A stretch of DNA of 64,000 bases from Haliotis asinina (GCF_037392515.1 NC_090281.1:48026645-48090644); one strand, 5' to 3'. Numbered from the stretch's first letter, positions 10,236-21,889 are shown. The notes: generated by a model not told the origin, from the letters alone. Numbers and translations are program-made.

Positions 10236-12690
10236 GTGATGTATGCTGGTGACGGTGCGCCATGCATTGGTTGATGTTGTGGTGTACTCATGTATGTCGG
10301 TGGCGATGTGCCATGCATTAGTGGATGTTGTGGTGTACTCATGTATGTCGGTGGCGGTGTACCATGTGTTCGTGGATATGATGGTGCCGTCTCATGTATA
10401 AGGGTTGTGGTGCCCCATGAATTAGTGTATGTGATGGTGGTGTCTCATGTATGCTGGTGGTGGTGCCCCATGCATTGGTGGATGTTCTGATGTCCTCATG
10501 TATCTCAGTAGCGGTGTGCCATGCACTGGTGGATGTGATGGTTATGTCTCATATATGCCTCTGGTGGTGCACCATGCATTGGTGGATGTTGTTATGTACT
10601 GTTGTATGAGGGTGGTGGTGCCCCATGCATTGGTCGATGTTGTGGTCTACTCATGTATGCCAGTTGTGGTGCCCCATGGGTTGGTGGATGTTGTGGTGTA
10701 CTCATGTATGCCGGTGGTAGTGCACCATGTGTTGGTGGATATGATGGTGCCGTCTCATGTATGAGGGTTGTGGTGCCCCATGAATTAGTGTATGTGATGG
10801 TGGTGTCTTATGTATGCTGGTGGCGGTGCGCCATGCATTGGTGGGTGTTGTGGTGTGCGCATGTATACCGGTGGTGGTGGACGATGCATTAGTGGATGTT
10901 GTGGTGTACTCATGCATGTCGCTGGCAGTGCGCCATGCATTGGTGTATGTAATGGTGGTGGCTTATGTATGTCTGTGGTGGTGCCCCATGCATTGGTGGA
11001 TGTTTTGGTGTATTCATGTATGCCGACGGCGGTGCAAGATCCCTTGGTGGATATTGTGGTGTGTTCACGTATGCCAGTGACTGTGCGCCATGCATTGGTG
11101 GATGTGATGCTGGTGTCTCATGTATGAGGGTAGTGAAGCCCCATGCATTGGTGAATGTTGTGGTGTACAGATATATCCCGTAATCGGTGCGCTATGCATT
11201 GGTGGATGTGATGGTGGTGTCTCGTGTAAGCCGGTGGTGTTGCCCCATGCATTGGTGGATGCTGTGGTGTACTCATGTATGCCGGTGGCTGTGCACAGTG
11301 CATTGGTCGATGTGGTGGTGTACTCATGTATGCCGGTGGCTGTGCACAGTGCATTGGTGGATGTTGTGGTGTACTCATGTATGCTGGTGGCGGTGCCCCA
11401 TGCATTGGTGGATGTTGTGGTGTCTCATGTATGAGGGTGGTGGTGTCCCATGCATTGGTGGATGTTGTTGTGTACTCATGTATGCCGATGGTGGTCCCCC
11501 CTCTCGGTGTCGTTGTACCATCCATTGGCGGATGTAATGGTTAGGTCTCATGTATGCCTGTGGTGGTGCCCCATGGATTGGTGAATGTTGTGGTGTACTC
11601 ATGTATGGTGGTGGCGGTGCCCCATGCATTGGTGGATGTGATGGTGGTGTCTCATGTATGAGGGTGGTGGTGTCCCATGCATTGGTGGATGTTGTGGTGT
11701 ACTCATGTATGCCGGTTTCGATGCGTCCTGCATTGGTCGACGTTGTGGTGTACTCATGTATGCCGGTGGCAGTGCACCATGCATTGTTGGCAGTTGTGGT
11801 GTACTCATGTATGCTGGTGGCGGTGCGTTATGCATTGGTTGGTGTTGTGGTGGACTGATGTATGCCGTTGGTGGTGCGCCATGCACTGGTAGATATTGTG
11901 GTCAACTCATGTATGGCGGTGCGCCATGTGTTGCTGGATGTGATGATGGTGGCTCATGTATGCCGGTGGTGGTGCCCCATGCATTGGTGTATGTTGTGGT
12001 GTGCTCATGTATGCCGTTGGTGGTTTGCTATGCGTTGGTGTATGTGATGGTGGTGTCTCATATATGCCGGTGATGGTGTGCGATGGATTGGTGGATGTTG
12101 TGGTGTACTCATGTATGTCAGTGATAGTGCACCATGCTTTGGTGGATGTTGTGGTGTACTCATGTATGTCAGTGATAGTGCGCCATGCTTTGGTGGATGT
12201 TGTGGTGTACTCATGTATGCTGGTGGCGGTGAGCCATGGATTGGTGGATGTGATGGTGGTGCCCCATGCATTGGTAGATGTGATTTTGGTGTCTTATGTG
12301 TGCGTGTGGTGGTGCCCAATGCATTGGTGGATGTTGTGGTGTACTCATGTATGGCTGCGGCGGTGCCCCATGCATTGTTGGATGTTTTGGTGTACTCATG
12401 TATGTCGGTGGTGGTGGTGCGCCATGCATTGGTGGATGTTGTGGTGGACTCATTTATGCCGGTATTGGTGCCCCATACATTGTTGGATGTTGTGGTGTAC
12501 TCATGTATGCCGGTGGTGGTGCCCCATGCATTGGTGGATGTTGTGGTGTACTCATGTATGCCGTTGGTGGTGCCCCATGCATTGGTGGATGTTGTGGTGT
12601 ACTCATGTATGCTGGTGGTGGTGCCCCATGCATTGGTGAATGTGATGGTGGTGTCTCATTTACATGTATTGTGGTGTACGATGTTGAGAT
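10236..12690 (+). repeat. minisatellite array 1, 51/53-bp unit
   Basis: About 48 tandem units. The main 51-bp unit runs from 'gtggatgttgtggtgtactc' through 'atgtatgccggtgg' to 'gccatgcattg'. A 53-bp variant has 'gtggatgtgatggtggtgtc' instead. Successive 'tactcatg' landmarks at 12498, 12549 and 12600 show the 51-bp period. Because 51 is a multiple of three, long repetitive open frames appear on both strands; the 53-bp variants break the frame repeatedly, which argues against coding. Confidence 0.95.
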
Positions 12691-12699
12691 GATTTTTTT

Positions 12700-13151
12700 T
12701 ACTTTAAACAAAACGTAAACCCTACATAGTGAAATTAATATTTCGAATCCACGTCATTTTATCTTGCAACTGAAAATTTAAGTCTTAGAATTTTATTCAA
12801 CTTAGGATAAAAGTTGTTTAACAAGCGATTATAGATTCAAATCGTTATTACTGGTTTGTATTGCAAGGAGGTAAGCGCAGCAGTTAGAACAGTGAAACAA
12901 GTGCACGTGCGGTACGTGATGAGCGTTAACTTAGACCAACCCAACTTCTCGACGTTTTATTTAATGTGCACCCCAAACCCCATGTAATACAAACAAAGAA
13001 AGTGATTTGAAATTATGATCGTTTGTTTAACAATTTTCATCTTAAGTTGAATAAAATTCTGAGAATTAAATGTTCAATTGGCAAGGTATAAAATTATAAG
13101 AAATTTGCCATCGTAATTTCATTTTATTCGATTTACGTTTTTGTTTAAAGA
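12700..13151. mobile_element. element with long terminal inverted repeats
   Basis: The left end from 12700 ('actttaaacaaaacgtaaac') and the right end reaching 13151 ('acgtttttgtttaaag') are reverse complements over about 140 bp, including 'tttattcaactta'. The core at 12867-12966 and the right arm recur in direct orientation at 36880-37190. The size, about 450 bp, fits a non-autonomous fold-back or MITE-like element. The left end abuts the minisatellite, and the same junction occurs at 37.2 kb. Confidence 0.7.
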
Positions 13152-13660
13152 GACATTCATCGGTACGCTTTCACGACAAACGGACTGTAATCGCAGAATA
13201 ACACGAGTGAGTCACGAAAGCGATGAGCAGTGATAAGCACATCACAATTTACAACATTCGCACCCACGGACGACAGTTTGTTTTAATTCATTTACATTGA
13301 ATGTTCCATACACCTATGTCACTTTGGGTTTAACTTGTAATTTTAAATTTACAATGGGTTATACCAGTATTGTATTAGCCGTTGATTATGTTTTAGCTAT
13401 ATTGTCTTACATAAATAAATCTGTAATTAATGAAAGAAAATTTTGTTTCCTTTTGTTTCAATAATGAATATTACCAGGTCTTACTTGGCTCACGCTAAAT
13501 AAGAAAACATGCCTCTGTGCAAACACTTGTGATTGAGGTACTTTCAATAGCTCTAATCCTTTGTTTCGGGTTCGGCGACTGGGATTAGGTTGCGTAAGCG
13601 AGCGACCCGAAGCGAGCGACTGAAGCCCGCTTGGAGTTTGAGCACCCACCTATAGTGATG
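13152..13660. other. no gene recognised
   Basis: AT-rich sequence. A short stretch near 13553-13630 has 'gcgagcgacccgaagcgagc', a local GCGAGCGAC repeat. No exon is supported. Confidence 0.4.
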
Positions 13661-13892
13661 TGAAATATTCGTCGTGGGGACAGAAAGTCTTGAAATCCTG
13701 TAGAGGTAGGACGACTTCAAGGATTCTTCGGAAGGGCGACAGAGGACCAGACAGGTAAGTATTTCCATATCTATTTGGAAGAAAATATGCATCTTCATGG
13801 ATATTTGTTTAATATACAGTGCACACTCATTCTCTCATAGAACACAGCCATTTAGGTATAGATGGGAAAGGTTGATACTGGTTTCTGCATGT

Positions 13893-14075
13893 AAACGGAG
13901 TGGTAGTGTTGTCTAGTTATTCAAGTATTGGCACGTCATGTTCAGTACCATTGTTCGAGTCCTCACTTAAGTACTATGCCCCACGCCTACTTAACGCTGG
14001 AAAATTGTCCAAAGCGGCAGAAAACCACACTTACTCGCTGTTGTTAATCCAATCTACATCCGAGAGAAATGTGAT
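13893..14075 (+). mobile_element. SINE family 3 (tRNA-derived)
   Basis: A tRNA-like head: 'gtagtgttgtctagttattc' in the A-box position and 'gttcgagtcctcac' as a B box, followed by 'aaccacacttactcgctg'. The diverged copy at 35.94-36.11 kb preserves the better match (GTTCGAGTCCC). The 64-codon open frame here is incidental. Confidence 0.7.
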
Positions 14076-14107
14076 TACTGATGCTTATGCATGACTCATT
14101 TCTTTCA

Positions 14108-14341
14108 GACGCAGGAACCCTGGCACACTCTGGATTTGGTGTTGGTCACTCTAAACCCTTCCACCTGGACTTTAGTACACTGACTTTCCGAGGGTCCGAT
14201 GGGATGAGCTTTTGTCTCATGGTGGCTCCATTGTGCGTCTGCTCTCCGCGTAGCCCCCTGCCGAGCGTACATGGAGTAGGTTCGGTGCTAGGGCCTGACT
14301 GTACAGTCAGGATGGTTGTTACAGCAACCCAACTAGTTTAG
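14108..14341 (+). CDS. unassigned frame kept in three repeat copies
   Basis: A polypyrimidine tract and acceptor (CATTTCTTTCAG) at about 14097-14108 open a frame that ends in VVTATQLV and TAG. The same C-terminal frame and stop appear at 16134-16367 and, inverted, at 35689-35928, with the shared motif VHGVGSVLGPDCTVRMVVTA. Between the first two copies and the inverted copy the middle part differs by an internal deletion that keeps the frame. No domain is recognised; it may simply be repeat sequence with a chance open frame. Confidence 0.25.
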   Translation, partial: DAGTLAHSGFGVGHSKPFHLDFSTLTFRGSDGMSFCLMVAPLCVCSPRSPLPSVHGVGSVLGPDCTVRMVVTATQLV

Positions 14342-14673
14342 GGTTGGCACACTCTGTGGCCCCAGTCTTTTCAGCACCCCAAGTAGACCCAATGCTGACT
14401 GCACTTGACTGGTAGATTAGGGGTTAGTGTAGATAGGGTCCCCTTCGTGCATGCCCTGTACGATGCTATCTATAGATAGTATAACTTAGTGTTAACCCAC
14501 CATTCCGTCCTTCAATAGGTAGTTCGAGACAAAGCAAGTCCCGGATGGTCACTTTGAAAGTCAGTGTACTGGCCACCTGCTGGTAAAGTATTCACTATTT
14601 CAGTTTAAAACTTAAATTAAATTTTGTTTTTCACGTCCCGATATATTTGCTTTGCATGTAAATGTAAGGGGAT

Positions 14674-14825
14674 TGTCGAATAACCGAATGGTTAAAGCGT
14701 TCGCTCATGACGATCCAAACAACCCGATTTCGATTTCCCATATCTGAATGATGTGTGAAGCATATGTGTTGTTTCTCACCGTGATATAGCTAGTATATTG
14801 CTGAAAGCGGTGTAAAAAGTACACT
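14674..14825 (+). mobile_element. SINE family 2
   Basis: 'accgaatggttaaagcgttc' matches a tRNA-like 5' part and 'atatagctagtatattgctg' the 3' part. The matching copy at 16.70 kb came with the tandem duplication. Confidence 0.75.
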
Positions 14826-15098
14826 CATGCAGTCATAATCTGTGTGAGAAGCATAAATTATGTAAAGTGTTCTTTGCCTTTTTAAGTAGAACCGTTGCTT
14901 ACGCATGCAACTGTTCCTTTCAAACAATCTTTTGAATAAACCATAACATGCAATGCATCCTTGTTTATCTTGACGTCTACTGCAAAATTACAACTTGAGT
15001 TTCATGTTTGAGATTTTACGTGTAGGCATATAAGTTGCATTTATGCACACAGTAAGTGCCAGCGATGTAAACTATATTCTATTTACTGTTATGAGCAG

Positions 15099-15245
15099 GG
15101 ATGCCATCTACCTGGGGGCGGAAATGGACCCTGAAGTCCCCCAGAGGCAGGACGACTGCCAAGAAGATATTCCGTGGACAGAAGTGGATCAAGGCCTATT
15201 CTGGCGGCAGGACAACGACCACAAAGCCGCCAGACTACCAGGAAG
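15099..15245 (+). CDS. exon-like repeat unit e1
   Basis: Bounded by an acceptor (TTATGAGCAG) and AG|GCAAGT, which resembles a GC-type donor. With one base at the start and two at the end it reads DAIYLGAEMDPEVPQRQDD, then CQEDIPWTEVDQG and more. The unit recurs at 15442-15579 and 17105-17240, and inverted near 34.84-34.96 kb, each behind an acceptor-like sequence. Equal phase at both ends would allow in-frame duplication of the exon. Frame conservation across the first two units supports coding, but the copy at 17.1 kb has an in-frame TAG. No family is recognised. Confidence 0.3.
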
Positions 15246-15441
15246 GCAAGTTCTCCAAACTATCTTTTGAAGACAACATACAATATATTCTTGTTGACAA
15301 TGACGTCATGAGCAAGTTACAACTTGTGTTTCAGGTTACAGCGTTTTCCTGATCAAAAAGCATATGCTTTTAATATATATTATCTATGTAGTAAGTATCA
15401 GTGATATGAAACATTAACCTATTCGTTATCGTTACTATTAG

Positions 15442-15579
15442 GAACGTGGATGCCATCGTCCTGGGGGCGGAAATGGACCCTGAAGTCCCCCAGAGGCAGG
15501 ACGACTGCCAAGAAGATATTCCATGGATAGACGTGAACCATGGATTCTTCGGAAGGGTGACAGAGGACCAGACAGGCAG
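15442..15579 (+). CDS. exon-like repeat unit e2
   Basis: The acceptor is GTTACTATTAG and the donor candidate CAG|GTGTTT. The frame reads NVDAIVLGAEMDPEVPQRQ, then DDCQEDIPWIDVNHGFFG, with the same 1-nt start and 2-nt end phase as e1. It shares the core motif with e1 but diverges after the IPW motif. Function unknown. Confidence 0.3.
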
Positions 15580-15661
15580 GTGTTTTCAACTCTATTTCGA
15601 AGAAAATATTTGTTTCATACATAGTGCACACTAATTCTCTCATAGTATTCAGCCATTTAGG

Positions 15662-15870
15662 AGTGAGTGAGTTTAGTTTTACGCCGCACTCAGCAATATT
15701 CAGCTATAAGGTGACGGTCTGTAAATAATCGAGTCTGGACAAGACACTCCAGTGATCAACAACACGAGCATCGATCTGCGCAAATGGGAACCGATGACAT
15801 GTTTCAACCAAGAAGTCAGCGAGTCTGACCACCCGATCCCGTTAGTCGCCTCTTACGACAAGCATAGTCA
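15662..15870 (-). mobile_element. SINE family 1 insertion with 12-bp target site duplication
   Basis: Flanked by direct repeats cagccatttagg at 15650-15661 and 15871-15882. The other copy of the duplication has the empty site (13845-13856). The element begins with the GTGAG-type tail and ends at 'gacaagcatagtca', so it lacks its head and is 5'-truncated. Confidence 0.92.
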
Positions 15871-16846
15871 CAGCCATTTAGGTATAGATGGGAAAGGTTG
15901 ATACTGGTTTCTGCATGTAAACGGAGTGGTAGTGTTGTCTAGTTATTCAAGTGTTGGCACGTCATGTTCAGTACCATTGTTCGAGTCCTCACTTAAATAC
16001 TATGCCCCACGCCTACTTAACGCTGGAAAATTGTCCAAAGCGGCAGAAAACCACACTTACTCGCTGTTGTTAATCCAATCTACATCCGAGAGAAATGTGA
16101 TTACTGATGCTTATGCATGACTCATTTCTTTCAGACGCAGGAACCCTGGCACACTCTGGATTTGGTGTTGGTCACTCTAAACCCTTCCACCTGGACTTTA
16201 GTACACTGACTTTCCGAGGGTCCAATGGGATGAGCTTTTGTCTCATGGTGGCTCCATTGTGCGTCTGCTCTCCGCGTAGCCCCCTGCCGAGCGTACATGG
16301 AGTAGGTTCGGTGCTAGGGCCTGACTGTACAGTCAGGATGGTTGTTACAGCAACCCAACTAGTTTAGGGTTGGCACACTCTGTGGCCCCAGTCTTTTCAG
16401 CACCCCCAGTAGACCCAATGCTGACTGCACTTGACTGGTAGATTAGGGGTTAGTGTAGATAGGGTCCCCTTCGTGCATGCCCTGTACGATGCTATCTATA
16501 GATAGTATAACTTAGTGTTAACCCACCATTCCGTCCTTCAATAGGTAGTTCGAGACAAAGCAAGTCCCGGATGGTCACTTTGAAAGTCAGTGTACTGGCC
16601 ACCTGCTGGTAAAGCATTCACTATTTCAGTTTAAAACTTAAATTAAATTTTGTTTTTCACGTCCCGATATATTTGCTTTGCATGTAAATGTAAGGGGATC
16701 GTCGAATAACCGAATGGTTAAAGCGTTCGCTCATGACGATCCAAACAACCCGATTTCGATTTTCCATATCTGAATGATGTGTGAAGCATATATTTGTTGT
16801 TTCTCACCGTGATATAGCTGGTATGCTGGTGAAAGCAGTGTGAAAA
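15871..16846 (+). repeat. tandem duplication, copy 2
   Basis: Copy of 13845-14820 at an offset of 2026 bp. Contains family 3 (15919-16101) and family 2 (about 16700-16850) SINEs and the conserved open frame ending at 16367. Confidence 0.9.
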
Positions 16847-17104
16847 CGACACTCATGCAGTCGTAGTATGTGCTGGAAGTATCAATTATGCTACAGAATA
16901 CTGTTTACCTTTATTAGCAGAAGCCACTGTGTTCTTCCAAACGATCTTTTAAAGAAAACATACAGTGCCTCCTTGTGTACAATGACGTCTACTGCCAAGT
17001 CACAACTTTATTTTCGTGTTTGAGATATGTTCTCATGGAATCATATATTTTGCATTTATGCACACAGTACAAATGATGTAAAATATGTTTACCTTTATTA
17101 TCAG

Positions 17105-17240
17105 GAGCGTGGATGCCATCTACCTGGGGGCAGAAATGGACCCTGAAGTCCTCCAGAGGTAGGACGACTGCCAAGAAGATATTCCATGGACAGAAGTGGA
17201 TGAAGGATTCTTCTGGAGCAGGATGTGGATGTTTTACTGT
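17105..17240 (+). pseudogene. exon-like repeat unit e3, frame interrupted
   Basis: A good acceptor (CTTTATTATCAG) precedes the same VDAIYLGAEMDPEV motif as e1 and e2, but a TAG follows shortly after in that frame. No clear donor is seen. The inverted counterpart lies at about 34.84-34.96 kb. Confidence 0.35.
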
Positions 17241-18980
17241 TCGGATATTTTGTGACAATGTACTCTGCGTGTCTACTACTGTAAACCCTCCAGTAGAATA
17301 GGTAGCGTTGCATACGTTGAGGGAACACGGTTCCAGAGTTTTTTTCTCAAAAATGTTTCTTATCTCTGGTTTTACGTGTCGGGCTTCAGTTATCTTTGAC
17401 CTTGTTCAAATCTCAAATTTGATCAAGATCGATTTAGACACACATTCTGCGACAACAATGTTGGTGTTTATGTTCGAGGATTTGGTACTGTTCCATGTTG
17501 GGAATGATGACATTAATAAAACATAATCTGCACACCTGGCCCAATTGTACTTGTTTGTTTTGCTGTTTTGTTTATGAAACTTGTAAACTCGAGAAGAATT
17601 GTTTTTGTCCATGGAAATCGGATGTGCACGACTTTATCGCCATGTAGAATTTTAGCCATATACTGCCATGCACTGCTAAACACCGCCAACACAGAAACAC
17701 GTCACGAAACAAGTCCAACATTAAAACAACAGATCAATACACGGGAGTATTCTATTGTCTACAAACCAGAACTTACAATACAAAAGCCTATCAACATTAC
17801 TAGATCACATCGCACAGACCTTTAGTTCAATGTATGTACTAAACAATCCAGTGGTGTCTGTAGATGAGACAAGACATTAAATGAAAAGCTCCCACCAACA
17901 TCCAACACTCTAGAATATTACATTGAGCAAGTAAACAACCAAGTGCATGTTTGCCAATCATATTCCTTAACCAGTTGACCATGGTTGGAGCATTTGTGAT
18001 GGTCAGCGTATCCCTATTCTGGTGTTCTGATGTCGAGAGATGCTGCTCCCCATGGATTGGTTGAACTGACACAGAGTAAATGCAATAAAGTCAGTATGCC
18101 ATCAGAGAGAGATCTATATCAAAGCAGATAAACTGAACAAATTGTAAGCTTCTGAATGTATCAAAAGTGATTAACAGTTATCTGACAGACCATCTGAATA
18201 GCTACTACGAGAGCTTAGAGGCAGTTATCGATCGTGAAGCATAGTTTTCTAATACTCTGGATACTGCTATTTCATCAACTAGTTTAGGAATGTATAGTTT
18301 TTATTAACCATAACATTGAAGTTAGTTTTTTTCTAAACTGTGTTAAACATGTGACACCAAATGAATTGTTTGTTAGTTCTCTGCTCTGTATAGGCACTAA
18401 AACTACAACGGTGGCCATCTTGGCAACCATTTTTGAATTTTGGGTAATATCAAGTTATTCCATGTAACATGTTGTCAGTCTAGAAGTAAACAGGAAACAA
18501 AATCTCGTCTCAAAGAGTAAGCTGTAAAACATTATATTATCACGACATGACCATACAAAATCACCTGTTTTATGTCCGAGTCACCACTCTAGAAGATACA
18601 AGTGTCAAAAAACATAAAAAGTATCAACATTGGCCGTAAATGGACACATTTGGTGTTAATTTTTATGTAAATGTAACTGCCGAGAAGACAATTCAAAATG
18701 GTGGTCATTTTCACTATTTTCAAAAGCAAATATATGTCTAAAAAATATACAATCTTTAGCAATACACAAAAGTCACAATGTCAGTGATCAGATTGATATT
18801 AGTAAAACTATCCATGATTAACTTTGAGATGTTGTCGGCCAGCAAACCAAATGTCATGAAAATGCTCACAAAACTCCACCACATAAAATGGCCTGTGAAA
18901 ACCTGAGTATTAAAGGCCTTTTCATGAGCCAAAGACATCATACTAACTGAAGAGAGTGTCAAACAAACTCAGTACTGGGG
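17240..18980 (+). repeat. left arm of large inverted repeat (distal part)
   Basis: Block by block this matches the reverse complement of 32.8-34.87 kb: 17.24-17.64 with 34.36-34.87, 17.64-18.09 with 33.88-34.36, 18.11-18.53 with 33.35-33.79, and 18.58-18.97 with 32.80-33.21. A third copy in the same orientation as this arm is at 40.87-42.23 kb. No intact gene is recognised. Confidence 0.8.
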
Positions 18981-19417
18981 AGACTATGGCATCACCTGTT
19001 TTATGTCCGAGTCACCACTCTAGAAGATACAAGTGTCAAGAAACATAAAAAGTATAAACATTGGCCGTAAATGGACACATTCGGTGTTAATTTTTATGTA
19101 AATGTAACTGCCGAGAAGACAATTCAAAATGGTGGTCATTTTCATTATTTTTAAAAGCAAATATATGTCCAAAAAACATATACACCCTTTAGCAAAACAC
19201 AAAAGTCACAATGACAGTGATCAGATTGATATAAGTAAAACTATCCATGATTAACTTTGAGATGTTGTCGGCCAGCAAACCAAATGTCATGAAAATGCTC
19301 ACAAAACTCCACCACATAAAATGGCCTGTGAAAACCTGAGTATTAAAGGCCTTTTCATGAGCCAAAGACATCATACTAACTGAAGAGAGTGTCAAACAAA
19401 CTCAGTACTGGGGAGGC
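18555..19417 (+). repeat. tandem pair of about 433-bp units
   Basis: The block starting 'atcacctgttttatgtccga' occurs near 18559 and 18992 and runs to 'aaactcagtactggggag' in both. The two units are nearly identical, so this is a recent local duplication within the inverted-repeat arm. Confidence 0.9.
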
Positions 19418-19419
19418 AT

Positions 19420-20170
19420 CAGATTTTTCATCTGCCTCCTCCTGTACTACTTCAATACCCTTGGATACAGCAAAGGGGTTCACCTTTTACGGTGTCTTGT
19501 CAGGAGTCTCGATCACAAGGAAAAGCGGCCAATACTCAATCGATGCAGAAGGTCTGTGATCAGTATCAATAGGGTCAATTTCAAGTGGACATTTTGGGCT
19601 TTGGGGCGGAATTTCATAGCTATAAACCATGGTTAGTGTAATATGGTTCATCATCCGAGCCACTCACCCACCACGGAGTATCACACGGACAATGCTAAAA
19701 GCAAGTGGGTCTCCAACTTACAGCACCAAGGATAACCGGATGATCTACTCCAGCAGAAGGATTAATATTAATATTTCCACCAGATTGACCCATGAGCCAT
19801 ATTAACTACGAGGTCGAAAATATCGGGGTTCATATTTTTCATACGATGACCTAGGGGAAAATATTACTTTGTCATGGTGAGGTGATATCGTGAGCAATGC
19901 AAGGACGCCACGTCTCCTCTATAACGTTGCGTTCTAAATGAGGCCATTGTGGGTAACCAGCCCATGTTTGAAAGTTGAGTTTGGTAATAGATAGGCACAC
20001 TCGTGCCTAAATATCTGTATATCCCTCGCTTCCGTTCGGGGAATACCAACATTCCAATTTGTGTCGTAAACATAGTTTCACATTAATTAGCAACAGCCTT
20101 AACAATAATAAGCGTATTGTATCGTGCTTACGTCAACTTTCAGGGTGTATTGCTCTCTGTAGACAGGTGT
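19420..20170. other. no gene recognised
   Basis: Sequence without a supported exon or repeat match inside the window. Confidence 0.4.
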
Positions 20171-20865
20171 AAGTAGTGGTAGGTTGTCAAAGTTAGATGT
20201 AAATGGAAAATTAATGTCAGTTTCCTTGTATCTGAACGTTAGATCGTTTGTTAGCGTTGGCGGCTATTTTAGTGAATTCTTTAAGAATAATTCGGATTTA
20301 ATGCAAGGCGATGTTTTGTCTCCAATTCTATTTTCATTTTATCTCAGTGATTTTGAGACCCCCTTTTTGAAGATAACTGAATTTCTTATAAATGTAAATC
20401 CCTAAGTATTTTTCTGTTACTGTATGCAGACGACGTGTCCTAATTTCTGAATCAGTTGATGGTTCACAAAAGCAGTTAGATTCGTTGTTGAATTACTCCA
20501 CTGAAGTTAAAAAACTATACATGTAATTCTATGGCTTATGCAGAATTGGGTCGTCTCCCTCGCATATATCAGAGACAATTTAACATGATAAAGTATTGGT
20601 TCAGGTTGCTTCACACAAATGATCTTATCCTTCGAAATCATTATGAATGTCTTTTGTGAGAAGTAAAGAACCATCGTGTTAATAGCTGGGCGTATCAGGG
20701 GAACAATGTTTAATCTAACATTGGTATCAATGAATTATGACATAGAGATGAAGTATGTCCTGCATACCTACCTTCTTACATACGCTGTTTCGATCAAGCA
20801 TCTCAAGAGACTGTTGTTATTTATCCAATTGATCAGAATGTGTAATTTATATAAATATTATTGAT
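20170..20865 (+). pseudogene. LINE reverse-transcriptase remnant
   Basis: The frame at 20184-20405 contains DLMQGDVLSPILFSFYLSDF, the conserved RT segment preceding the catalytic loop. After a frame change, LLYADDVS (about 20416-20445) is the catalytic YADD motif. From about 20550 a further frame gives GRLPRIYQRQFNMIKYWFRL, typical of the C-terminal part of such elements. Stops and frameshifts show it is dead. The lineage within non-LTR elements is not determined. Confidence 0.85.
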
Positions 20866-21370
20866 ATTTGCACTCTGCTGTATTACCTATGTAAAGCTAT
20901 CCCGCACATCTTCGGGAAATATTTATCTAAATTCCGACGTAACTCTCGTAATTCAACGATAGAAACAGCATGTTGAAATAACAGAAAGGAACTATGTTTT
21001 TTGTGAAGACGACATTGAAGACGAGTTTTATATTAGTATGTCGCTATTTTATTAATTACAGAAAACTGTACATAAAACCATATTACTACAGATGCCATAT
21101 TACTAACATATAAAACCATATTAGCACAATGCATAAACGCATTCAACTTGTAAGTGTTAGAAATGTAAAAACAGTTGTGTAATTTAGGTGAATATTTGTA
21201 TAAAGCTTCTTGTCTCAGAAATGAAATGATGCTAAATAATAAGATATTTTCTGTACATTCTACATTATAATCAATGTTTCGTCATCCACCTGTGCCAACT
21301 TTCGTCTTTGTAGGCACCACTGATTGTCTGTAAAGGTAAATTATGAGTCTCAATCTGACATGGGCACTCA
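20866..21370. other. no gene recognised
   Basis: AT-rich sequence without supported features. Confidence 0.4.
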
Positions 21371-21373
21371 TAC

Positions 21374-21442
21374 AATGGTATAATACATCACTTCATATCA
21401 TGGTATAATACATCACTTCATATAATGGTATAATACATCACC
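21374..21442 (+). repeat. three tandem copies of a 25-bp unit
   Basis: 'atggtataatacatcac' recurs three times, separated by 'ttcatat' spacers. Confidence 0.85.
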
Positions 21443-21889
21443 TGAATCATCCAAACGTTCATCGATAGGTAGGGGTGGCCATTCTTCACTCAGTCGTGTT
21501 TGCATTATCCCAAGATTGATACTAAATGTGATTTCAGACACGTGTAAGGAGGAACCATTGTTACACCATTCAGTAAGTTAGACTGGTTTAACGGAATGAA
21601 ATCGATGACGAAACAAAACAGATTGGAATAAGCAAGGCAGGATGAATGAGGTCTTTAACACGAGCCGAACCTAACTATGGGAAATTGGCGTGGGGCTGTT
21701 TTGGAAATAACACAATGCAATTTGTGTCAGCGGTTTCTGGAAAGCAAATTACGAGTTACTGGAGAAGCGATAGATTTAATGCCTTTCAAATACACGACAA
21801 GTTGTACCACGGGGCGTTCAGATCATTCCGACTTTAAACACGTTTTCTTTCAACATAACCGTTCTGGTGACTTTTCCTTTCTGTGCAGT

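Larger units (their letters stand above)
13845..14820 (+). repeat. tandem duplication, copy 1
   Basis: Matches 15871-16846 at a constant offset of 2026 bp with few substitutions up to a 2-bp indel near 14760. It contains a family 3 SINE (13893-14075), an open frame ending at 14341 with a good upstream acceptor tract, an 18-bp palindrome (cctgactgtacagtcagg) near 14288, and a family 2 SINE (14674-14825). A degraded inverted copy is at 35.37-36.1 kb. Confidence 0.9.

Noticed and set aside
10236..12690. Long repetitive frames such as GGAPCIGGCCGVLMYAG repeats or, on the minus strand, MHGAPPPAYMSTPQHPP repeats
   Set aside because: A 51-bp unit is a multiple of three, so any stop-free frame stays open. 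The 53-bp variants shift the frame again and again, several frames are open at once on both strands, and no splice or start context is consistent.
13900..14094. 64-codon frame duplicated at 15926-16120
   Set aside because: It lies inside a family 3 SINE; the duplication explains its conservation.
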